Source: Pseudomonadota bacterium (lineage in GTDB: Bacteria; Pseudomonadota; Alphaproteobacteria; Rhizobiales; Beijerinckiaceae). Taken from it: a stretch of DNA of 5,653 bases. The position numbers were made by a program, and so were the translations under genes. Shown here one piece after another: positions 1 through 4,730 of the stretch. The notes beneath the pieces are model-generated. The model was not told where the DNA came from and did not search any database. It saw nothing but the letters and a program-made list of their open reading frames with translations. Position 1 is the stretch's first letter; each line of letters begins with the position of its first letter. The DNA is taken from positions 1 through 5,653 of the forward strand of contig JAJXZN010000183.1 in assembly GCA_021780015.1 (NCBI GenBank), read 5' to 3'.

Positions 1-89
1 ATGGAACGCCTACGCTAATAATAATCGGGTTATAATGGCGTTATTATTCTTGTCTGGCGATTCGACTCATGGCAAGGTGATTCGGTAAT
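1..89. other. AT-rich non-coding stretch, window start
   Basis: No coding region is supported here. The stretch is clearly richer in A+T than the rest of the window. It contains an 8-bp inverted repeat (aataataa at 17-24, ttattatt at 41-48, 16-nt gap). It also has two near-identical 9-mers on a 20-bp pitch: ggcgattcg at 56-64 and ggtgattcg at 76-84. A TATAAT at 31-36 has no -35 partner at a usable distance. The base composition and the broken comM downstream suggest that this belongs to inserted DNA, but no integrase, transposase or element end can be identified. Confidence 0.4.
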
Positions 90-115
90 AAAAAAGCTCC
101 CCGCGAGGGGAGCTT
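90..115 (-). terminator. Intrinsic terminator after the tRNA-like gene
   Basis: Read on the minus strand, a perfect 9-bp stem (94-102 pairing with 107-115, aagctcccc/ggggagctt) closes a four-base loop. It runs directly into a T tract (TT of the stem plus TTTT at 93-90). The hairpin begins 4 nt after the encoded CCA at 119. There is no T tract on the plus-strand side, so it acts only for minus-strand transcription, as expected for a terminator of the tRNA transcript. Confidence 0.9.
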
Positions 116-118
116 GAA

Positions 119-204
119 TGGTACGCGCGGCGGGACTTGCACCCGCAATCCTGGAGGGAACCGGCACCCAAAGCCGGCGCGTCTACTAGTTTCGCCTCAG
201 GCGC
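119..204 (-). tRNA. Leucine-type (class II) tRNA with UGG (Pro) anticodon
   Basis: The 86-nt gene folds as a class II cloverleaf. The D stem GCG/CGC (195-193, 181-179) has an 11-nt loop. The anticodon stem CCGGC/GCCGG (177-173, 165-161) carries loop TTTGGGT, so the anticodon is TGG at 170-168. The 14-nt variable arm has a TCC/GGA stem, the T stem is GCGGG/CCCGC (146-142, 134-130), the discriminator is A at 122, and CCA is encoded. The segment GTAGACGCG after the D loop, the long variable arm and A73 are tRNA-Leu features; the loop differs from Leu(UAG) TTTAGGT by one base. Oddities: acceptor GCGCCTG/CGCGCGT has a C:C mismatch and two wobbles; the T loop is TGCAAGT, with G where Psi55 normally is; and the D loop has A in place of G18. 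A purely G/C partner CGCGCG (224-219) for the 3' acceptor strand lies 23 nt upstream of the D stem. It could be a functional missense tRNA, a tRNA with an unusual 5' half, or a decaying copy. Confidence 0.7.
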
Positions 205-215
205 CCACTCATCGC

Positions 216-231
216 GACCGCGCGAACGGTC
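216..231. repeat. Short hairpin in tRNA 5' leader
   Basis: A perfect 5-bp inverted repeat (gaccg 216-220, cggtc 227-231) closes a 6-nt loop, 12 nt upstream of the proposed tRNA 5' end. Its loop side contains the CGCGCG that could alternatively pair with the tRNA 3' acceptor strand, so the two structures are mutually exclusive in part. No function is known. Confidence 0.4.
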
Positions 232-236
232 ACGGC

Positions 237-265
237 AATCGCCCCGCCCAAAAGGTGGGGCGATT
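237..265. repeat. Strong 12-bp hairpin upstream of the tRNA
   Basis: The arms aatcgcccc (237-245) and ggggcgatt (257-265) are exact reverse complements. The stem continues inward through one G.U and two C:G pairs to a 5-nt loop (249-253), giving about 12 continuous pairs. Neither strand has a following T tract, so it is not a classical intrinsic terminator. It lies between the winged-helix-like gene and the tRNA, so it would sit in the tRNA leader or in the 3' untranslated part of the upstream gene. An RNA processing signal or a protein-binding operator is possible; nothing decides between them. Confidence 0.55.
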
Positions 266-274
266 CGCTTTGCC

Positions 275-301
275 AGTTTAGCCAACTATTGCCTGGGTCA
301 A
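275..301 (-). promoter_or_regulatory. Possible weak promoter for tRNA transcript
   Basis: On the minus strand TTGACC (301-296) and TAAACT (280-275) resemble sigma-70 -35 and -10 boxes, but the spacer is only 15 bp. Transcription would start near 268 and place the strong hairpin at 237-265 at the very 5' end of the tRNA precursor. The alternative is read-through from the gene upstream. Confidence 0.22.
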
Positions 302-351
302 TAGAATTTGTGCCGTCAATGCACAGAATCCACAAGATGTGGTCCGGGTCG

Positions 352-786
352 TTAGGTTAGCACCCACTCCTTCAAATCGCCGACGCCTGCGATCTCCCGC
401 ACCGCCCCTTGCTGTTTCAGTTTCCACATGCACGCCCCGACACGCTTGCGGATCGTCACCAATAGGGCCTGATCCTCGGGGTTGAGGCCACGGGCCTTCA
501 TGACAACCAGGGCGATGTCCCGCGTCGTGACCGGCTTGCCGTCTGCCAGCCTCAAACAGCCCATGACATGGCGCATCATCTCGCCCCGGAAGGCGGCGTG
601 GCGCGGCGGATATTGCCGGGGCTTGATGGCCGGTATGTCGGCTTCGGGATCGAATAGCTTGATAGCCGCGTCGATTGAATCGAGATCGGCCACAAGCTGG
701 CGGAGGGCGATCTGGGCGTGCTCTATCTTGCCCGCTATCTCAGACCGCTTACGGATTAAACCGTTTAAGACGTAATCGTTTTCCAT
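352..786 (-). CDS. Hypothetical coiled-coil / winged-helix-like protein
   Basis: The 144-residue protein has no assigned function. Residues ~8-45 are heptad-rich and charged (R-K-R-S-E-I-A-G onward) and should form a short coiled coil, suggesting oligomerisation. A linker with PRQYPPRHAAFRGE (56-69) leads to a C-terminal ~75-residue helix-rich part. That part has a T-T-R-D-I-A-like element (87-92) and a K-R-V-G-A-C-x-W-K-L-K helix followed by a strand-like end, consistent with a winged-helix DNA-binding fold. I recognise the arrangement (DYVL-x-G-L-I-R-K-R at the start, P-P-R-H-A-A-F in the middle) as a hypothetical family of Hyphomicrobiales; this is from memory. The ATG is chosen because the DYVL start matches those relatives, although no good Shine-Dalgarno precedes it. 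The gene sits inside the presumed insertion, starting about 55 bp from its junction with comM and reading toward the tRNA. A regulatory role is an inference. Confidence 0.75.
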   Translation of the reverse strand: MENDYVLNGLIRKRSEIAGKIEHAQIALRQLVADLDSIDAAIKLFDPEADIPAIKPRQYPPRHAAFRGEMMRHVMGCLRLADGKPVTTRDIALVVMKARGLNPEDQALLVTIRKRVGACMWKLKQQGAVREIAGVGDLKEWVLT

Positions 787-831
787 GCCGGAGAAATGGG
801 CTGGGCAAGCGATTTTGTCTTGTGGCGGATG

Positions 832-846
832 CTACCTAATACCGGA
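832..846. other. Junction between accessory DNA and comM
   Basis: ComM-like coding sequence begins cleanly at 842 (codons P-E-F-Q-P-Q). The bases before it (ctacctaata) do not encode the expected L-F-L-D-E-L that precedes PEF in this family. The reading frame merely stays open by chance back to an ATG at 785. This marks an insertion or deletion breakpoint. No terminal inverted repeat or target duplication can be confirmed because the other end is outside the window. Confidence 0.7.
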
Positions 847-1471
847 ATTCCAGCCGCAGGTTCTCGACTCGCTGCGCCAACCGCTCGAAACCGGCGAAGT
901 TGCCATCGCCCGTGCCAATCATCGGATCGTCTACCCGTCGCGGTTTCAGCTCGTCGCGGCGATGAACCCTTGCCGTTGCGGCCATGCGCTCGATCCGGGC
1001 TTCAGTTGCAGCCGACAGCCTGCGGCGCGGTGCGTCGGGCAATATCAGGCGCGCCTCTCCGGCCCGCTGCTCGATCGGATCGATCTCATGATCGAGGTGC
1101 CCGCGGTCAATGCCGCCGATCTGCTGTTGCCGCCGCCTGCCGAAGGCTCCGCCGAGGTCGCCGCGCGCGTCGCGGCGGCGCGGCACATTCAAATTGCGCG
1201 CTATGCCGCGCTGGGCCTGCCGCATGTTTCCGCCAATGCGGCGGCGCCGGGTTCCGTCATCGAAGAGGCGGCGCGGCCGGATGTGGCCGGCATGGCCTTG
1301 CTGCGCGAGGCCTCGGAACGGCTCAATCTGTCCGCACGCGGCTTCCATCGCACGTTGAAGCTCGCCCGCACCATCGCCGATCTCGACGGCGCTTCGACCG
1401 TCGGGCGTCCGCATCTCGCCGAGGCCCTGTCTTATCGAATCAGCAACGGGCAGGCCTTGCGCGCGGCCTAA
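842..1471 (+). pseudogene. comM: ComM/YifB AAA+ ATPase, 3' remnant
   Basis: The last ~209 codons of a ComM/YifB family protein (Mg-chelatase-like AAA+ ATPase, normally ~510 residues). In transformable bacteria ComM is a branch-migration helicase that extends homology during natural transformation. What remains starts inside the Walker B neighbourhood (PEFQPQVLDSLRQPLE) and includes MNPCRCG, the R-L-S-G-P-L-L-D-R-I-D-L segment, and the C-terminal helical part with LSARGFHRTLKLARTIADLDG-like sequence, ending in a normal YifB C-terminus. The N-terminal Lon-protease-like domain, Walker A and the start of Walker B (~300 residues) are missing. The open frame reaches back to an ATG at 785, but those 19 codons are unrelated to ComM. 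A protein from it could not bind ATP in the usual way. The intact frame and lack of stops suggest a recent break. Confidence 0.88.
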
Positions 1472-1510
1472 ACATCGCGCCGGCGCAGCCCAGTGATGCC
1501 GGCGGCGCCG

Positions 1511-1534
1511 AAGAACGAATTCTCTCCCGTTCTT
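1511..1534. repeat. Hairpin downstream of comM remnant
   Basis: A 7-bp inverted repeat (aagaacg 1511-1517, cgttctt 1528-1534) has a 10-nt loop, 40 bp after the comM stop. The right arm ends in CTT and is not followed by a T tract, so terminator activity on the plus strand is possible but would be weak or factor-assisted. The rest of 1472-1638 shows no gene. A -10-like TATTAT at 1603-1608 lies ahead of the next gene, but no -35 box stands at 16-18 bp. Confidence 0.35.
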
Positions 1535-1638
1535 CCGAAAAGTCCGGAACGTTCGCCAAACAGCGAGCGTTGAACCTTGGCGTTTACGGCATGTGTCGGC
1601 CGTATTATTCTGCGTTGCACCATTTTATGGAGAGACGC

Positions 1639-2055
1639 ATGTCCAGCCTCCCCCGTTCCATTATGATGTTGTTTGGTGTTGTTGGCCTGTCTGCCGCGCC
1701 GCTGGCGCTCCCCGCTTTGTCCCAGGCTTCGGCCGCGATGGCGCTGACCGCCGCCGACACGGACAAAGACGGGTCAATCGACCTCAACGAAGCCAAGACT
1801 GCCGCCGCGGCCGAATTCGACAAGCTCGACAAGGACAAAGACGGCACGCTCGATATGAAGGAAGCAGCGCATCACGTCAGCAAGAAGAACTTTGTCGCGG
1901 CCGACCCCGACAAGGACAAAACCTTGACGAAAGATGAATATGTCGGCTTGGCCGCCTCGCTGTTCAAAGCCGCCGACAAGGACGGCAATGGCACCGTCGA
2001 GAGCAAGGAATTGCATTCGACGGCGGGGATCCAACTCGACCGCCTGATCCAATAG
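1639..2055 (+). CDS. Lanmodulin-family EF-hand protein, periplasmic
   Basis: The 138-residue protein is predicted to be exported and to bind metal ions through four EF-hand loops. Residues 1-33 look like a signal peptide: R6, a hydrophobic run 8-27, then S-Q-A-S-A-A as a cleavage region. The loops are D40-E51, D64-E75, D89-E100 and D113-E124. Loop starts are 24, 25 and 24 residues apart, the compact spacing of lanmodulin (LanM), the lanthanide-binding protein of Methylorubrum. Flanks such as E-F-D-K-L-D, L-F-K-A-A-D and the C-terminal A-G-x-x-L-x-x-L-I also match LanM as I recall it. LanM has Pro at position 2 of every loop; here the residues are T, K, P, K. Loop 3 has K instead of G at position 6 and T at 9; loop 4 has N at 5 and E at 9. 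Selectivity could therefore lean to Ca2+. ATG 1639 is preferred over ATG 1627 because GGAGAG (1629-1634) sits 4-5 nt before it. Binding of lanthanides is an inference. Confidence 0.85.
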   Translation: MSSLPRSIMMLFGVVGLSAAPLALPALSQASAAMALTAADTDKDGSIDLNEAKTAAAAEFDKLDKDKDGTLDMKEAAHHVSKKNFVAADPDKDKTLTKDEYVGLAASLFKAADKDGNGTVESKELHSTAGIQLDRLIQ

Positions 2056-2061
2056 CCAGGG

Positions 2062-2085
2062 GCGGCGCGGACCTCTCTGCGCCGC
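2062..2085 (+). terminator. Hairpin after the EF-hand gene, possible terminator
   Basis: A perfect 7-bp G/C stem (gcggcgc 2062-2068, gcgccgc 2079-2085) with a 10-nt loop starts 6 nt after the EF-hand stop codon. No T tract follows, so it may be a weak or Rho-assisted terminator, an mRNA-stabilising hairpin, or an attenuator between this gene and the kinase gene 63 bp further on. Confidence 0.4.
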
Positions 2086-2124
2086 GACTCTAAACTTCTG
2101 CACTCTCGGACAACACAATCGCAA

Positions 2125-2159
2125 GGCTTCGCGCGTAGAAACAGTGTATGCGCGAAGCC
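2125..2159 (+). promoter_or_regulatory. 10-bp hairpin enclosing the kinase start codon
   Basis: GGCTTCGCGC (2125-2134) and GCGCGAAGCC (2150-2159) are exact reverse complements separated by 15 nt. The ATG of the kinase gene (2148-2150) sits at the loop-stem border with its G paired, and no AGGAGG-like site lies in the loop (gtagaaacagtgtat). In mRNA this would hinder initiation unless opened, so a translational control role is plausible but not shown. As DNA it could equally be a dyad operator. Confidence 0.5.
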
Positions 2160-3773
2160 CTTCTATCGTCCGCGCCCGAGCGGGCGCCGCACTTGGCCGG
2201 CAAGGACGCGGCCGATGAGGCTTTCACGCGCCAGGAGGCCGAGATCGCGCGCGACCGCGCCGAGGCGGCGAGCGAAGCGAAATCGCGGCTTCTAGCCACG
2301 ATGAGCCATGAGATCCGCACCCCCCTCAATGGCATTCTCGGCCTCGCCGATCTCTTGGCCGCGACGGCGCTTGAGCCGGAACAACGCGCCTATGTCGAGG
2401 CCATTCGCGCGTCGGGGCGAAGCCTTGCGGCCCTGGTCGATGAAATCCTCGACCTCTCGAAGATCGAAGCCGGCAAGGTCACGCTGACCGAAGCGCCCTT
2501 CGACCTCAGCTTGCTTGTCGAGGGCACAATCGAGATTTTGGCGCCGCGCGCGCACGCCAAGGGTCTCGATATTGCGAGCCATATCGCCGCCGATCTTCCG
2601 GCCTGTGTCGTCGGCGATGCGGCGCGGCTGCGGCAAGTGCTGCTCAATCTCGCCGGCAACGCCGTCAAATTCACGACCCAGGGCGGCGTCGGCCTGCGGG
2701 TGAGCCGCGCGGCGGAGGCGATCAAATTCGCGGTCATCGACACGGGACCGGGCGTCGCTGGCCAGAATCCCAACGTCATTTTCGAGGAATTCGCCCAGGC
2801 GGCGCCGCGCGAGGGAAGCGGCACCGGCCTCGGGCTCGCGATCTCGCGCCAGCTTGCGGAGCGGATGGGCGGACGGCTTCACCTCGAATCCACCTCGTCG
2901 CGTGGCGCAACCTTTGTGCTGACGTTCCCGCTGGTTGGCGCCGCAAGCCACGAGCCCGCGCCCGAGCGCCTCGACCGGCGCTTTCTCATCGTCTCACCTT
3001 CGCCATTCGAAGCGCCCTATCTCGTCGAAAAACTGACGGAACTCGGTGCCGAAGCCGCTCGGGCGCCAACGCTGAAATCCGGCCTTGCCGCCCTCGCCAA
3101 TGCTGCGGCAAGGCCCGATCGGCCGCAGACCGTGATCGTCGATTGCGCGCTCGGCGAGGCCGCGACCTTGGAACTTAGCGCGGCGGCCGAGGCCGCGGGC
3201 GTTGCGCAAAAGCTGGTGCTTTTCACCGCCGCAGAACGGCGCGCGTTTGCGTCGCAAGCCTTGCGCACCTTCGACGGCTGGCTCGTGAAGCCCTTGCGGC
3301 TGCGTTCGCTGCTGGCGCGCCTTGGCGCCGCGCAAGCCATCCCGCAACCGGCTGTCGCTCTAGCGCCGCTCGATCTGTCCGGCCGCAAAATCCTGCTTGC
3401 CGAGGATAACGACATCAACGCGCTCGTTCTGCAGAAACATCTCGAGCGATGCGGCGCCAGGCTCAGCCGCGCCGGCGATGGCATTGCGGCGCTCAGCGCC
3501 GCGCGGGCGGCCCTTGCCGAAGCGCCGTTCGACGCGATGATCGTCGATCTGAGAATGCCGCGCCTCGACGGCTTGGCTTTGGCGCGCGAGATCCGGCGGC
3601 TCGAAACGGCGGCCGGCGCGCCGCGCTGCCTCATCCTCGCCGTCACCGCCGATGCTTTCGCGGCGACCAAGGCGCAGGCGCTCGCCGCCGGCATCGACGC
3701 ATTCTTGACGAAGCCCGTCGATTTTGCCGCGCTTGAGACGGCGCTGACGTCCCTTAAGAAAGCTAACCGCTGA
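2148..3773 (+). CDS. Cytoplasmic hybrid sensor histidine kinase
   Basis: The 541-residue protein is a hybrid two-component kinase that autophosphorylates on His and passes phosphate to its own receiver. A coiled lead-in (~25-48) precedes HisKA with S-H54-E-I-R-T-P-L. The HATPase_c domain shows the N box (L-L-N-L-A-G-N171-A), G1 box (D198-T-G-P-G), F box (~211-217) and G2 box (G225-T-G-L-G-L). Receiver 1 (~277-395) is degenerate: the acidic pair is replaced by S-P-S, although D332 and K381 remain. Receiver 2 (~413-537) is intact: E419/D420, phospho-acceptor D467 in I-V-D-L-R-M-P, T500 and K522. There is no transmembrane segment and no recognisable sensory domain N-terminal to HisKA, so the input is unknown. 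An in-frame TAG at 2136 closes the frame, making ATG 2148 the first possible start. That start has no clear Shine-Dalgarno and overlaps a hairpin. The gene lies 92 bp after the EF-hand gene and overlaps yebC tail-to-tail. No gene name can be given. Confidence 0.93.
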   Translation: MREALLSSAPERAPHLAGKDAADEAFTRQEAEIARDRAEAASEAKSRLLATMSHEIRTPLNGILGLADLLAATALEPEQRAYVEAIRASGRSLAALVDEILDLSKIEAGKVTLTEAPFDLSLLVEGTIEILAPRAHAKGLDIASHIAADLPACVVGDAARLRQVLLNLAGNAVKFTTQGGVGLRVSRAAEAIKFAVIDTGPGVAGQNPNVIFEEFAQAAPREGSGTGLGLAISRQLAERMGGRLHLESTSSRGATFVLTFPLVGAASHEPAPERLDRRFLIVSPSPFEAPYLVEKLTELGAEAARAPTLKSGLAALANAAARPDRPQTVIVDCALGEAATLELSAAAEAAGVAQKLVLFTAAERRAFASQALRTFDGWLVKPLRLRSLLARLGAAQAIPQPAVALAPLDLSGRKILLAEDNDINALVLQKHLERCGARLSRAGDGIAALSAARAALAEAPFDAMIVDLRMPRLDGLALAREIRRLETAAGAPRCLILAVTADAFAATKAQALAAGIDAFLTKPVDFAALETALTSLKKANR

Positions 3774-4509
3774 GCTTCGCCATCAGCGCGTCGGAAATCT
3801 CGAAATTGGCATAGACGTTCTGCACGTCATCATTGTCTTCGAGCGCATCGACGAGGCGCAGGATCTTCTCGCCCGCTTCGTCATCGACGGCAATGCTCGT
3901 CTGCGGCTTCCAAATAAATCCGACTTTGCTCGGCTCGCCGAATTTCGCCTCGAGCTTCTGCGCCACGTCGCGCATCATCTCCAGCGTCGTCGTGATCTGA
4001 TGGCTTTCCTCGGTCGTGACGACATCCTCGGCGCCGGCGTCGATCGCGGCCTCAAGCATTTCATCCTCGGACGCCGCTTTTCTTGGAAATTCGATCGCCC
4101 CGATATGATCGAACATGAAGGAGACGGCGCCGGTCTCCGCCAGCGTGCCGCCGGCCTTGGCGAAATAGGAGCGCACTTCCCCGGCGGTGCGATTGCGATT
4201 GTCCGTCAGCGCCTCGACGATAACGGCGACGCCGCCCGGCGCATAGCCTTCGTAGCGGACCTCGTCATAATTTTCGGAATCCGCGGCCGAGGCCTTCTTG
4301 ATCGCCCGCTCGATATTGTCCTTCGGCATGTTTTCCGCGCGGGCGGCGAGCACCGCGGCGCGAAGCCTTGCATTCATGGCCGGGTCGGGCAGGCCGAGCT
4401 TGGCGGCAACGGTGATTTCGCGCGCCAGCTTGGAGAAGAGCTTGGAGCGGATCGCATCCTGCTTGCCCTTCTTGTGCATGATGTTCTTGAACTGACTATG
4501 CCCTGCCAT
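3763..4509 (-). CDS. yebC: YebC/PmpR (TACO1) family regulator/translation factor
   Basis: The 248-residue protein has full family length. It starts with the hallmark [18 protein letters not shown] and continues through [35 protein letters not shown] and T-D-N-R-N-R-T. YebC proteins were long annotated as transcriptional regulators. The family, including mitochondrial TACO1, is now linked to helping ribosomes translate difficult stretches such as consecutive prolines. It is cytosolic. The start is supported by the universal MAGHSQF N-terminus and by GAGGG (4518-4514) four bases upstream. Its 3' end overlaps the kinase gene by 11 bp in convergent orientation. The usual ruvC/ruvA/ruvB neighbours are not seen within the window. 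Identification is secure; the molecular role here is by family. Confidence 0.97.
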   Translation of the reverse strand: MAGHSQFKNIMHKKGKQDAIRSKLFSKLAREITVAAKLGLPDPAMNARLRAAVLAARAENMPKDNIERAIKKASAADSENYDEVRYEGYAPGGVAVIVEALTDNRNRTAGEVRSYFAKAGGTLAETGAVSFMFDHIGAIEFPRKAASEDEMLEAAIDAGAEDVVTTEESHQITTTLEMMRDVAQKLEAKFGEPSKVGFIWKPQTSIAVDDEAGEKILRLVDALEDNDDVQNVYANFEISDALMAKLSG

Positions 4510-4543
4510 GCAGCCCTCAAATCCTGGCTCACGTTGCTGTTTC

Positions 4544-4557
4544 GGAGCGGCCGCTCC
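4544..4557. promoter_or_regulatory. 14-bp perfect palindrome in the yebC leader
   Basis: ggagcggccgctcc reads the same on both strands, about 35 bp upstream of the yebC start. As RNA it gives a 5-bp stem with a GGCC loop in the 5' untranslated region; as DNA it could be an operator for a dimeric regulator. Other GGCCG-rich inverted pieces nearby (4560-4590) make chance symmetry in GC-rich sequence a real possibility. Confidence 0.35.
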
Positions 4558-4577
4558 CGACGGCCGTTTCGGGCCGG

Positions 4578-4606
4578 TCTATAAGCCGGCGCGCGGCGAA
4601 AATAAA
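4578..4606 (-). promoter_or_regulatory. Candidate sigma-70-like promoter of yebC
   Basis: On the minus strand TTTATT (4606-4601) and TATAGA (4583-4578) are separated by 17 bp. The -10 is close to consensus and the -35 is weak. A start near 4571 would give a ~60-nt leader containing the palindrome at 4544-4557 and the GAGGG ribosome-binding site. The position, between the REP-like repeats and yebC, fits a separate transcription unit. Confidence 0.35.
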
Positions 4607-4624
4607 GGAAGAGCCTAGATCACG

Positions 4625-4680
4625 ATGATTTCGGATCGAATCGGCCCGAAATCATAAAACGCGATCGATTCTCATCGTTT
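4625..4680. repeat. Intergenic palindromic element, module 1
   Basis: A perfect 10-bp inverted repeat (atgatttcgg 4625-4634, ccgaaatcat 4646-4655) with an 11-nt loop is followed by a second smaller one (aaacg-c-gat 4657-4665 against atcgttt 4674-4680, one bulged base). The wording resembles short dispersed palindromic repeats that I associate with Hyphomicrobiales intergenic regions; the copy number cannot be seen from this window. Confidence 0.6.
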
Positions 4681-4730
4681 AGAGCAGGATCTTTTGCGAA
4701 AAACCGCTGACACTTTTCGCATCCCGCTCT
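4681..4730. repeat. REP-like imperfect palindrome, module 2
   Basis: The ~50-bp element has ends agagcaggat (4681-4690) and atcccgctct (4721-4730), complementary at 9 of 10 positions. Inner arms gcgaaaa (4696-4702) and cttttcgc (4713-4720) pair around a central loop. It resembles the widespread rhizobial element of the form GAGCATGATC...GATCATGCTCT. It abuts the transporter gene so tightly that its last two bases lie in the complement of the TAG stop codon, and it may act as a transcript end or stabiliser for the phosphatase-transporter operon. Confidence 0.7.

Noticed and set aside
31..36. TATAAT as a plus-strand promoter
   Set aside because: No -35 box at 16-18 bp and no plus-strand gene downstream before comM; likely chance in AT-rich DNA.
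119..204. tmRNA or allo-tRNA (8/4 or 9/3 Ser-type) interpretation
   Set aside because: A normal 5-bp anticodon stem and 5-bp T stem are present and the D-arm wording is that of tRNA-Leu; no tag-coding or pseudoknot region is seen.
67..285. 72-codon minus-strand open frame across the tRNA region
   Set aside because: It runs through the terminator and tRNA-like gene; its composition is that of RNA-gene and hairpin sequence, with no ribosome-binding site.
785..841. First 19 codons of the comM frame as a real N-terminus
   Set aside because: They do not resemble ComM and come from the foreign side of the junction; the open frame is accidental.
796..2055. Single 419-codon plus-strand frame
   Set aside because: Only its last 138 codons are the EF-hand gene; the upstream part is an Arg-rich shadow of the comM remnant in another frame. 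The good ribosome-binding site at 1629-1634 fixes the true start at 1639.
3763..4509. Functional link between YebC (proline-stall relief) and the proline-anticodon tRNA
   Set aside because: They are 3.5 kb apart, yebC is a core gene, and nothing in the sequence ties them together.
4000..4584. 194-codon plus-strand frame
   Set aside because: Antisense shadow of yebC, which is unmistakable on the other strand.
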